DNA of 20,488 nt from positions 1 to 20,488 of the forward strand of contig JAXJBF010000107.1 of the NCBI GenBank assembly GCA_036303105.1, in the 5' to 3' direction. The notes under the pieces were generated by a model. The model searched no databases and had not been told where the DNA came from. It saw only the letters and a list, made by a program, of their open reading frames with translations. The stretch is from UMGS1590 sp036303105. GTDB lineage: Bacteria; Bacillota; Peptococcia; Peptococcales; Peptococcaceae. The translations under genes and the position numbers were made by a program. Positions 6,651 to 12,959 of the stretch are shown here, one piece after another. Every line of letters begins with the position of its first letter. Within the stretch, counting starts at the first letter, position 1.

Positions 6651-7696
6651 CGCAAATTCCTACTTTGTTTAACGAGAATGAAGATAAAGAACGGTGCGCC
6701 GATGATCCCGGTGAGAATGCCGATGCGCAGCTCTGCAGCGCTCAGGGTGCGGCAGAGGATGTCGATGATGAGCATGAAGATGCCGCCCAGAAGCATGGCC
6801 ACAGGCAGCATGCGGCGGTTGTCGGCACCGATGATGAGGCGCGCACAGTGCGGAATCACCAGTCCCACCCAGCCGATGGTGCCGCAGAGGCAGACACAGC
6901 TGGCCGTGATCAGGGTGGAGCAGAGGATGAAAACGCCGCGTGTGGCGCGCAGATTCACGCCGAGTGAACGGGCTTCATCATCGCCGAGAGACAGCACATT
7001 GAGCCGATAGCGCATGAGCATGATGATGATGACGGGAATGAGAATGGTTGGCAGCACAGGCACCATGTCAGGCAGTGACACCGTGGCAAAGGAGCCCATG
7101 GTCCAATAAGTGATCTCGGCGAGTTCTGTGTCGGTGTCGGCGATGAACTTGATGATGTTCATGATCGAGGACATCAAACTGCCGACGACGATCCCTGACA
7201 AGATGAGAATGGTGGTGGATTCGTTGCGCATAAGCCGCGGAATGGACACCGTCAGAATCACAGTGATGATCCCGAAGACGAAGGCAAAAAGCTGAATGCT
7301 GCCGCTGCCGAGATGCAGAAGGATGGCGATGGCCGCCCCCACACAGGCGCCGGATGTCACCCCGAGCAAGTCAGGCGAACACATTGGGTTCTTGAAAATG
7401 CTCTGATAGGTGGCGCCGGACAGCGCCATTGCCGCCCCAACGAGGGCAGCGGCAATGGTGCGCGGCAGGCGCAGAGAGAGGATGACAGCGCTTTCGATGT
7501 CCTCCGGTGACTGCGTGATTGGCAGCACATGCGACAGCAGAATGCGTGCCGTTTCACCAAGGGGAATGCTGTAGCGTCCGACAGCCAGCGAGACCACGAT
7601 GGTGAACAAAAGCAGCACAATGCTGATCACAAGTGTTGCAGCGTATCTTGCGCGATGTTGGGAAAACAGCGTTGGGGTGTTTGCAGGATCGCTCAT
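6647..7696 (-). CDS. FecCD-family ABC transporter permease
   Basis: This is a 349-residue integral membrane protein, normal for FecCD/BtuC/MolB permeases, with about nine or ten hydrophobic segments. The family signature is seen in LRLPRTIAAALVGAAMALSG and KNPMCSPDLLGVTSGA, and near the end in GTIGWVGLVIPHCARLI and DILCRTL. It would form the homodimeric channel for iron-siderophore, haem, cobalamin or molybdate/tungstate uptake; the family covers all of these. Its ATG shares a base with the lipoprotein stop (TAATG), and its stop overlaps the ATPase start. Confidence 0.93.
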   Translation of the reverse strand: MSDPANTPTLFSQHRARYAATLVISIVLLLFTIVVSLAVGRYSIPLGETARILLSHVLPITQSPEDIESAVILSLRLPRTIAAALVGAAMALSGATYQSIFKNPMCSPDLLGVTSGACVGAAIAILLHLGSGSIQLFAFVFGIITVILTVSIPRLMRNESTTILILSGIVVGSLMSSIMNIIKFIADTDTELAEITYWTMGSFATVSLPDMVPVLPTILIPVIIIMLMRYRLNVLSLGDDEARSLGVNLRATRGVFILCSTLITASCVCLCGTIGWVGLVIPHCARLIIGADNRRMLPVAMLLGGIFMLIIDILCRTLSAAELRIGILTGIIGAPFFIFILVKQSRNLR

Positions 7697-8868
7697 TACT
7701 GCTGTCCTTCACGTTCTTCCAGCAAATCGCCGCCGGTAGGGCTCAGCCCATCAAGCAGGTAACCAGCCTGTTCTTCGGTCAGGTCGGTGCCGTTGTAGGT
7801 TTTGTAGAAATCGATGGTTTCATCAATCAGCGTGTCGCGGTTGATGTCATTTTCTTCAGCGATTTCCGGCTGGATGCAATAGAGGGCATAGTCAAGCATC
7901 ATTGCGCTTTCAGCACCGAAACGGTCCCAGCCCCAGCAGCCGAGAGGAATCGTGTACACACGGCCGTTCTTGACAGCGTCAAGATCCTGCCAGCCAGGGG
8001 TGTTCTGCAGTTCTTCCATGAGCTTGTGCTGGTAAACATTGCCGATCATAATGACATCAGGATTCAATGCCAGCACGTCTTCTGCGACGACTTCTTCGGT
8101 GTCTTCGCCCACTTCAAGCTGAGCGCCGGCATAGATGCCGCCGTTTGCTTCAACCCAGCTTTCCTGGAAGGTGTCTTCGCCAGCCATGGTGCCGGTGAGG
8201 CTGTCATCAATACCGGAGATGTAGTAAACGACTGGTTTGTCTTCTTCGGCAATATCAGCAGTCAGTGCGCGGTTGGTTTCAAGCTTGTCGGAAATGGTTT
8301 GAGTGAGGCTGTCCACTTTTTTCTGGACATCGCCGCCAACAGCCTGACCAAGAACATTCAGCGACTCGATCATGGTTTCGTAGCTGTCGAAATTCACATT
8401 GAGCGCTGGGATGCCAAGTTCCTCCAGCTGCTTATCGTAGCCGGCCTCTACAGAACTTGGATGCAGAATCACGAGGTCAGGATCCAGAGCCGCGATTTCT
8501 TCCACGTTTGGCGTGGTGCCGCCGAGGGCCTGGATTTCTGCGGAACGAGGGTAGAAGAATTCGGTCCAGCTGTTGACGGTGCTGTTGGTACCCACAGCTG
8601 TTACCAAATCACCAGCACCGAGGACATAAAGGGTGGTCGTATAAGATGGCCAGAGGTTGACGATGCTGTCAACTTCCCCTTCGATGGTGACCTCACGGCC
8701 GCCCATGTCGGTGACGGTTCTCGTGCCGGTAGCCGATTCACTGGCGGCGCTGCTTTCAGCGCTGGACGATGATGCCTGGGACGTGGCAGCGTTGTCGTTG
8801 CTGCCGCAGCCGGCAAACATCAGCAGACACATGCAGAGTGTCAGTGCAAAAGCAGTCATTTTTTTCAT
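7696..8868 (-). CDS. ABC importer substrate-binding lipoprotein (TroA/BtuF/MolA fold)
   Basis: This is a 390-residue protein. An N-terminal lipoprotein signal ends in lipobox FAGC (C21), followed by a Ser/Ala-rich linker to about residue 48. The mature part follows the two-lobed TroA-like pattern: VDSIVNLWPSYTTTLYVLGA, IAALDPDLVILHPSS and the C-terminal VLALNPDVIMIGN. It would be anchored outside the membrane and feed the FecCD permease. The substrate is uncertain: ferric chelate, cobalamin or, given the ModA-like domain at the end of the operon, molybdate/tungstate as in the MolABC system. RBS AGGAGAG lies 7 bases before the ATG. It is the first gene of the importer operon. Confidence 0.9.
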   Translation of the reverse strand: MKKMTAFALTLCMCLLMFAGCGSNDNAATSQASSSSAESSAASESATGTRTVTDMGGREVTIEGEVDSIVNLWPSYTTTLYVLGAGDLVTAVGTNSTVNSWTEFFYPRSAEIQALGGTTPNVEEIAALDPDLVILHPSSVEAGYDKQLEELGIPALNVNFDSYETMIESLNVLGQAVGGDVQKKVDSLTQTISDKLETNRALTADIAEEDKPVVYYISGIDDSLTGTMAGEDTFQESWVEANGGIYAGAQLEVGEDTEEVVAEDVLALNPDVIMIGNVYQHKLMEELQNTPGWQDLDAVKNGRVYTIPLGCWGWDRFGAESAMMLDYALYCIQPEIAEENDINRDTLIDETIDFYKTYNGTDLTEEQAGYLLDGLSPTGGDLLEEREGQQ

Positions 8869-8915
8869 GTTAATCTCTCCTGTTCTTTAATTGAATAATC
8901 AGAATCCATTGCGAC

Positions 8916-8933
8916 CTCTATTTTTAAATAGAG
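8916..8933. promoter_or_regulatory. inverted repeat in importer 5' leader
   Basis: CTCTATTT-TT-AAATAGAG is a perfect 8-bp-arm inverted repeat. It lies downstream of the predicted start point and about 50 bp before the lipoprotein ATG. It has no T-run after it, so it looks more like a repressor operator or an RNA hairpin than a terminator. Confidence 0.5.
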
Positions 8934-8956
8934 CAACAATTTATTCCTTTAATAAT

Positions 8957-8985
8957 TTTTTACTGCTTTCTGAAAATAATGTCAA
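8957..8985 (-). promoter_or_regulatory. promoter of importer operon
   Basis: On the minus strand a consensus -35 TTGACA (8980-8985) is 17 bp from -10 TAAAAA (8957-8962). The start point would be near 8950, giving a leader of about 80 nt. Confidence 0.65.
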
Positions 8986-9080
8986 ATGCATTTCAACACA
9001 TTTCGTATTATTTCGCGTATTTTAAACGAAAAATGCATAAAAATACATGATAGAACGGTTTGTTTCGTATCATTTCGTAT
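8984..9080. promoter_or_regulatory. TTTCGTAT repeat pairs and palindrome upstream of importer promoter
   Basis: Two paired elements are seen: TTTCGTATTATTTCGCGTAT (9001-9020) and TTTCGTATCATTTCGTAT (9063-9080). The TTTCG motifs inside each pair are 10 bp apart, one helical turn. A perfect palindrome AAATGCATTT (8984-8993) touches the -35 box. Together they suggest binding sites for an unidentified regulator in the AT-rich upstream region (8986-9122). Confidence 0.5.
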
Positions 9081-9122
9081 ATATATAGTTAGTGATACTA
9101 TTTATGGACTTTTTTATCACAT

Positions 9123-9166
9123 AAAAAATAAGCATCGTTTAAACATATTAAACGATGCTTATTTTT
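9123..9166 (-). terminator. terminator of group B hydrogenase operon
   Basis: 15-bp arms AATAAGCATCGTTTA / TAAACGATGCTTATT flank a 7-nt loop and are followed on the minus strand by TTTTTT. It lies 10 bp past the ferredoxin gene's stop. The symmetry would allow termination on both strands. Confidence 0.92.
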
Positions 9167-9175
9167 ACATTTGCG

Positions 9176-9418
9176 TTATGCCTGCGGCTTGATGATCTGC
9201 TCAAACAACTGATCCACGTTGCCTTGGCCAATGCCTGTGACAATGTCGTCATCAATGGCGACGCTGACGCCTTCAGCACAATGGCCCAGGCAAAAGGCAC
9301 TGCCCACGGTGACCTTGTCTTCCAGACCATTTTCGGCAACCAGTTCCTTCAAGCGTGTCAAAATGGCGTAGCTGCCACGCTTGTGGCAGGAACTGCCAAT
9401 ACATACCTGCACTTTCAT
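9176..9418 (-). CDS. thioredoxin-like [2Fe-2S] ferredoxin (NuoE-like)
   Basis: This is an 80-residue single-domain protein. The four cluster ligands have the thioredoxin-like ferredoxin spacing: C6 and C11 (CIGSSCHKRG), then C43 and C47 (CLGHCAEG). The domain matches the C-terminal half of NuoE/HydC-type subunits. The start is set by GAAGGAG ten bases before this ATG; longer frames have no such site. It follows the hydrogenase by 40 bp and is probably its electron-transfer partner. No flavin NADH-binding subunit is in the window. Confidence 0.9.
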   Translation of the reverse strand: MKVQVCIGSSCHKRGSYAILTRLKELVAENGLEDKVTVGSAFCLGHCAEGVSVAIDDDIVTGIGQGNVDQLFEQIIKPQA

Positions 9419-9458
9419 TTCTTCAACACTCCTTCGATGATTTGTTATTAATAGACGC

Positions 9459-10910
9459 TTAAAACCCTTCCAATACGGAGATGGAGGATTTGATGGTTTG
9501 TTCGATGGCGGACTTGCCATATTTCGTAACTTCGTTGGCGTCTTTCGGGCTGTGGTTGATGCAGCCTGGGCCGCCGATGCAGCCGCCAGAGCAGCACATG
9601 CCTTCAATGAAGTTGTTTTCTAGCTTGTCTGTGCTGTAGAGGCGCAGTGCTTTGTCGCAGTCTGCAAGGCCATTGCAGATGATTGGGTTGGCGGTGAATT
9701 GATCGGCAGGGATGTTGTGCTCTTTCAAGGCCTGCGCAACCGCTTCAGACAGGCCGCCGCTGCGTGCGAAGATGCGCCCGAAATAGCTGGCGTTGTCGAG
9801 CATGGTGCCTTCAAGGGTAGAGATGTCAATGTCTTTGGCGTTGAACAGTGCCTGAAGTTCTTCAAACGTGATGACAGAATCAACAAATTCTCGGACGCGG
9901 CGCAGTTCGTTCTTTTTGGCGATGCACGGCCCGATGAATACGGTTTTGCAGCCGGGGTCCATCTGTTTCAGCACCTTGCCGAGCTGCGCCATAGGGCTGA
10001 GGTTGTGGCTGATTTTTGGCACAATCTCTGGATAGTTTTTGTGGATGTAGTCGACAAACCCAGGGCAGCAGGAGCTGGTCAAAAAGCCTTTTTCAACGAG
10101 TTCCTGGGCTTCGAGGTAGGCGACCATGTCGGCACCCCAGGCTGCTTCTAAGACAGCATGGAAGCCGAGATTACGAATGCCGGTGACCGCCTGTTCGGTG
10201 CAGACGTCGGGCACGGTGTCGTACTGGCTGGCGATGGATGGCGCGACAATGGCATAAACATGATAGTTTTTATTGTTGTCGCTTTCGCGGATGAGGCGAA
10301 TCACATCGGTGATGTAGCTCTTGTCGACAATGGCGCCAAAGGGACACTGGTACACACACTGACCACAGGAGATGCATTTGTCGTCATTGATGACGGCGCG
10401 TCCGCTGACAGGGTCGCTGGACAAGGCTCCGGCCTTGCAGGCTTCGATACAAGGGCGGATGCGCTTGGTGATGGCGCTGTATGGGCAGCTGGCGGCACAG
10501 CGTCCACAGGAAATGCACTTGGTGTGGTCGATCGAGGCACGGTGGTCTGGGCCAATGCTGATGGCGTCTTTCGGGCAGTTGTTCATGCAGCGATGCGCCA
10601 GGCAGCCACGGCAGTTGTCGGTGACGGTCATCCCATCCAGCGGGCATTCGTCGCAGGCGATGGGAATGACGTTGACGATGGACGTTTGTTCCGGGCTGCC
10701 GCCGCAGGCCAGCTTGACGTATTCATCAGAAATGGCGCGTTCTTTGTAAATGCAGCAGCGCATGGTGGGTTTGCTGTCATCAGGAAAGAGCTCCTTGCTG
10801 ACATTCATCATGCTGAAGGCGTCCAATTTTCCAGCGAAAGCCAGTTTGGCAACGGCTGTTAGTGTTCTGTTTTTTTGCAATTGGACGTCAGTATCAAACA
10901 TATTATTCAT
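9459..10910 (-). CDS. monomeric [FeFe] hydrogenase, group-B-like
   Basis: This is a 483-residue soluble iron-sulfur enzyme for reversible H2 oxidation or production. An N-terminal cysteine-rich region carries ferredoxin-type cluster motifs: C100, C103, C108, C112; C132, C135, C138, C142; and C179, C182, C185, C189. Extra cysteines are at 52/53, 86/89 and 154/158. The H-cluster domain has TSSCCP (278-283), FIGPCIAKK (325-333) and EGMCCSGGCIGGPG (436-449). Architecture and loop sequences fit group B rather than CpI-like group A. I chose the ATG at 10910 because TGGAG lies eight bases upstream; an ATG at 10937 has no ribosome binding site. It has its own promoter and is co-transcribed with the [2Fe-2S] protein. 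The maturases HydE, HydF and HydG are not in the window. Confidence 0.92.
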   Translation of the reverse strand: MNNMFDTDVQLQKNRTLTAVAKLAFAGKLDAFSMMNVSKELFPDDSKPTMRCCIYKERAISDEYVKLACGGSPEQTSIVNVIPIACDECPLDGMTVTDNCRGCLAHRCMNNCPKDAISIGPDHRASIDHTKCISCGRCAASCPYSAITKRIRPCIEACKAGALSSDPVSGRAVINDDKCISCGQCVYQCPFGAIVDKSYITDVIRLIRESDNNKNYHVYAIVAPSIASQYDTVPDVCTEQAVTGIRNLGFHAVLEAAWGADMVAYLEAQELVEKGFLTSSCCPGFVDYIHKNYPEIVPKISHNLSPMAQLGKVLKQMDPGCKTVFIGPCIAKKNELRRVREFVDSVITFEELQALFNAKDIDISTLEGTMLDNASYFGRIFARSGGLSEAVAQALKEHNIPADQFTANPIICNGLADCDKALRLYSTDKLENNFIEGMCCSGGCIGGPGCINHSPKDANEVTKYGKSAIEQTIKSSISVLEGF

Positions 10911-10963
10911 AGTATACACTCCAGTATTCCTTTTCATTGGGTAATATCAAAAAAAGTCTATAG

Positions 10964-10978
10964 TATGATCTTATCATA
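10964..10978. promoter_or_regulatory. inverted repeat over hydrogenase -10 box
   Basis: TATGAT-CTT-ATCATA has 6-bp perfect arms. It overlaps the -10 box of the hydrogenase promoter, a position where a bound repressor would block initiation. It does not match the Rex or FNR consensus. Confidence 0.45.
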
Positions 10979-10996
10979 GTTTTCTGCTATCATCAA
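10968..10996 (-). promoter_or_regulatory. group B hydrogenase promoter
   Basis: On the minus strand, -35 TTGATG (10991-10996), a 17-bp spacer and -10 TAAGAT (10968-10973) are seen. They give a leader of about 50 nt to the ATG at 10910. Confidence 0.6.
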
Positions 10997-11132
10997 TCGT
11001 GAGCCCTATCTGCAAGATGGAAATATATAAAATCTCTGGAATATTTCGACATGTTTTTTGGCAAAAAAGCTGATTGTTGACAGAGGATTCGCTATAATAA
11101 AAGGACGACATGCGTTGAAAGGAGCGTTTTTC

Positions 11133-11606
11133 ATGACTTGTACATTTCGCTTTGCGACACGGGAGGATGTGCCCTTAATTTTGACGTTTATTCGCCAGTT
11201 GGCAGCCTATGAAAAAATGGCCCATGAAGTTGTCGCCACAGAGGCGCTGCTTGAGGAGTGGCTTTTTGATAAAGAGAAAGCAGAAGTGCTGCTGGCCGTG
11301 GTCGACGGCAAAGCGGTTGGCTTTGCACTGTTCTTCCATAATTTTTCGACGTTCTTGGGACGGGCAGGCATTTATTTGGAGGATCTCTATGTGGACCCGG
11401 CGTTTAGGAATCAGGGGATTGGCAAGGCGATGATTAAGAAGCTTGCACAGATTACCGTTGCGCGTGGCTGTGGGCGGCTGGATTGGTCGTGCCTGGACTG
11501 GAACACGCCGAGCATTGAGTTTTACCGTTCTCTGGGCGCTGAGGCGCTGGACGATTGGACGGTGTATCGGCTCAGCGGCGAGACGCTGCGGCACTTTGCA
11601 GAATGA
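11133..11606 (+). CDS. GNAT N-acetyltransferase (diamine/thialysine acetyltransferase-like)
   Basis: This is a 157-residue cytoplasmic protein of the GNAT fold, using acetyl-CoA. The CoA pyrophosphate loop is RNQGIG (92-97), after strand YLEDLYVDPAF. The N-terminal pattern ATREDVPLILTFIRQLAAYE and the closing NTPSIEFYRSLGAE resemble the spermidine/spermine (SSAT) and thialysine acetyltransferase branch. The exact substrate cannot be fixed from sequence. The ATG is chosen because AAAGGAG precedes it; an upstream in-frame ATG at 11058 has none and would add residues unlike the family. A TATAAT at 11093-11098 is probably its -10. It is divergent from the hydrogenase operon. Confidence 0.87.
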   Translation: MTCTFRFATREDVPLILTFIRQLAAYEKMAHEVVATEALLEEWLFDKEKAEVLLAVVDGKAVGFALFFHNFSTFLGRAGIYLEDLYVDPAFRNQGIGKAMIKKLAQITVARGCGRLDWSCLDWNTPSIEFYRSLGAEALDDWTVYRLSGETLRHFAE

Positions 11607-11636
11607 AGAATTTCTGCAGAATCTGTTTGAGAAAGG

Positions 11637-11665
11637 TTGCCCTTGCTGATGCTTTTATATAAAAT
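11637..11665 (+). promoter_or_regulatory. promoter of the 94-residue protein gene
   Basis: -35 TTGCCC (11637-11642), 17 bp, then -10 TAAAAT (11660-11665), followed by AAGGAGG at 11687-11693 and the ATG at 11705. Confidence 0.6.
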
Positions 11666-11704
11666 ATAAGAAGCGTCAATCATAAGAAGGAGGCTTACTT
11701 ATAC

Positions 11705-11989
11705 ATGTCAGTTAAAATACATTGCATTGAGAAACCACGTCTCGCTGGAAGTTTCTTCCGCATTTCTTCTGAAGATGGGAAAACCGCCGATCGTGTGCTG
11801 CAGGGACATTGGTGGCAGGCCATCGCTCAGGACAACAACGAGCGAGATTTTTTGATCATTTGGAACACCGATAAGAGCGAAGAAGAAGTGGATTGGGAAC
11901 ATTACGATTATGTGGTTCAGTATGGGGACTTCAGCCAGGATGTGACCCGTCATGTTGTGGTGGAACCCAACGAATTCTATAATTTTTAA
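11705..11989 (+). CDS. hypothetical protein, 94 residues
   Basis: I do not recognise this protein. It is small, acidic and soluble-looking, rich in aromatic residues (WW at 36-37, HYDYVVQYGDF, NEFYNF at the end), with no cysteine cluster, signal peptide or membrane helix. The gene is well supported by an AAGGAGG site 11 bases before the ATG, its own promoter-like sequence and a strong terminator 5 bases after the stop. It stands alone between an acetyltransferase gene and a convergent membrane-protein gene. Confidence 0.82.
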   Translation: MSVKIHCIEKPRLAGSFFRISSEDGKTADRVLQGHWWQAIAQDNNERDFLIIWNTDKSEEEVDWEHYDYVVQYGDFSQDVTRHVVVEPNEFYNF

Positions 11990-11993
11990 GATG

Positions 11994-12039
11994 AAAAAAA
12001 CCGTGTGTCTGATGGTTGTGTCAGACACACGGTTTTTTG
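11994..12039. terminator. bidirectional terminator
   Basis: AAAAAACCGTGTGTCTGA pairs perfectly with TCAGACACACGGTTTTTT around an 8-nt loop. T-runs on both strands serve the 94-residue protein gene on plus and the convergent 83-residue protein gene on minus. Confidence 0.93.
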
Positions 12040-12059
12040 TTGCATCGTAGGTGGTTTTA

Positions 12060-12311
12060 TTATTTTTCTTTGTCTTTGACGGTTAGTTTTTGCGGCTTGT
12101 TGGCTTCGAAATCATAAGGCGCTTTTTTTTCGCGCTTTGGCATGGCTGCTAATTTTTTCCAGCGCATGACGGCGTAGACAAGGAATACAAGACCTAAAAC
12201 AAGAATGACAATGCCGTCTTTGAGATAACCGGGGTCCAGCAGCATGATGATGCCGCAGACCAGGCAGAAGATGCCGACAATGCCGGTGACAATGGTACTG
12301 AATTTATTCAT
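12060..12311 (-). CDS. small two-helix membrane protein
   Basis: This is an 83-residue protein with two hydrophobic segments, about 7-25 and 31-49, joined by a short DPGYLKDG turn. A highly charged, Lys-rich tail (51-83) is probably cytoplasmic. I do not recognise a family with confidence; small proteins of this build are common in Firmicutes. The chosen ATG is preceded by AGAGG five bases upstream; an in-frame start at 12374 has no site and would add an unlikely hydrophilic leader. The gene is transcribed towards the bidirectional terminator. Confidence 0.75.
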   Translation of the reverse strand: MNKFSTIVTGIVGIFCLVCGIIMLLDPGYLKDGIVILVLGLVFLVYAVMRWKKLAAMPKREKKAPYDFEANKPQKLTVKDKEK

Positions 12312-12474
12312 AAAAACCTCTTTTCTGTGTTGCCTTGATGCTGCGCAGTGCGCAGAAACAATTTGCATTATCATCTATTATAAATCCGCAAAGTTGTAGA
12401 AAACAACCCAAATTCTGGAATTTGCGCGAAAAACTGAAAGCAGGCTGCATATGGATGCCCTGCGCTGATAAAAC

Positions 12475-12527
12475 AAAAACCGCAAAAGAGCTTTTTGAGC
12501 CATTTTGCGGTTTTTTTGATGGAGTCG
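12475..12527 (-). terminator. tmRNA terminator
   Basis: AACCGCAAAA pairs with TTTTGCGGTT around a long, partly paired loop, followed by T residues. It starts three bases after the tmRNA 3' end on the minus strand. Confidence 0.85.
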
Positions 12528-12529
12528 AG

Positions 12530-12868
12530 GGGAGTCGAACCCCTGTCCGAAAGACCAGCCACCAAGCTTTCTACGTACGTAGATCATGTTTTGATTTAAC
12601 AGCAGCCACGTCCATGATCAAACTTGGATGCTGCGAGAGAAATCAATTTCCCGGCGGACTATTTCCCAGTGATCAGCCGGTAGCCTGATGGTTTGGCTCC
12701 CTGACCCCGCATCTCAGGCGCAGCAGGCAGGAAGTTTACAGCTTACGCTGCAAAAGCTAATTTTTCGTTTTTAGCGTTTAAGTTTAGGTGCACAATTTTA
12801 CGAGATCATGCGTAACTCGGTACGCTTACAAGGCAACCGCAATCCCCCGTCGAAACCAGTACGACCCC
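12530..12868 (-). ncRNA. ssrA: tmRNA (one-piece)
   Basis: The RNA rescues stalled ribosomes with SmpB. The 5' end GGGGTCG pairs with 3' CGACTCC to give a tRNA-like acceptor stem with one G-U pair. The 3' part has the T-arm GGACAGGGGTTCGACTCCCC, and the 5' part has the hallmark TACTGGTTTCGACGGGG. The discriminator base is A, and the genome continues TCA rather than CCA, so CCA must be added enzymatically. The total of about 339 nt is typical. The mature 5' end lies about 40 nt after the predicted start point, so RNase P processing is expected. Confidence 0.96.
12743..12775 (-). other. tmRNA tag reading frame, AKNEKLAFAA
   Basis: GCT AAA AAC GAA AAA TTA GCT TTT GCA GCG TAA encodes AKNEKLAFAA and stop. 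The terminal small/hydrophobic LAFAA end is the usual protease-recognition type, close to the common LAA or ALAA endings. The exact resume codon is inferred from the position and from tags normally starting with Ala. Confidence 0.88.
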
Positions 12869-12886
12869 AGGAAAATGGTTACCAGG

Positions 12887-12915
12887 CTGTAAAATATCTA
12901 CAGCTGTGTTATAAT
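12887..12915 (+). promoter_or_regulatory. promoter of DUF445-sbcDC operon
   Basis: A consensus -10 TATAAT (12910-12915) is preceded directly by TGT (12907-12909), an extended -10. The -35 position holds only CTGTAA. The leader to the ATG at 12960 would be about 38 nt. Confidence 0.7.
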
Positions 12916-12944
12916 ATTATAGCATTGCGAACAGGAATGTTCAA
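12916..12944 (-). promoter_or_regulatory. tmRNA promoter
   Basis: On the minus strand, -35 TTGAAC (12939-12944), 17 bp, then -10 TATAAT (12916-12921). Its -10 abuts the plus-strand promoter's -10. Confidence 0.8.
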
Positions 12945-12959
12945 GAAAGGAAATCGAAA

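Noticed and set aside
7633..8772. 379-codon plus-strand frame opposite the lipoprotein
   Set aside because: Shadow frame; the minus-strand product has a lipobox, a ribosome binding site and transporter neighbours.
9123..9166. Riboswitch or attenuator for the importer
   Set aside because: It is a simple perfect hairpin with a T-run right after the ferredoxin gene, upstream of the importer promoter, so it is a terminator.
11077..11098. TTGACA with TATAAT upstream of the acetyltransferase as a -35/-10 pair
   Set aside because: Only 10 bp separate them, too short for sigma-A; TATAAT alone may still be the -10.
12335..12688. 117-codon plus-strand frame
   Set aside because: It overlaps the tmRNA terminator and 3' half on the other strand and has no ribosome binding site.
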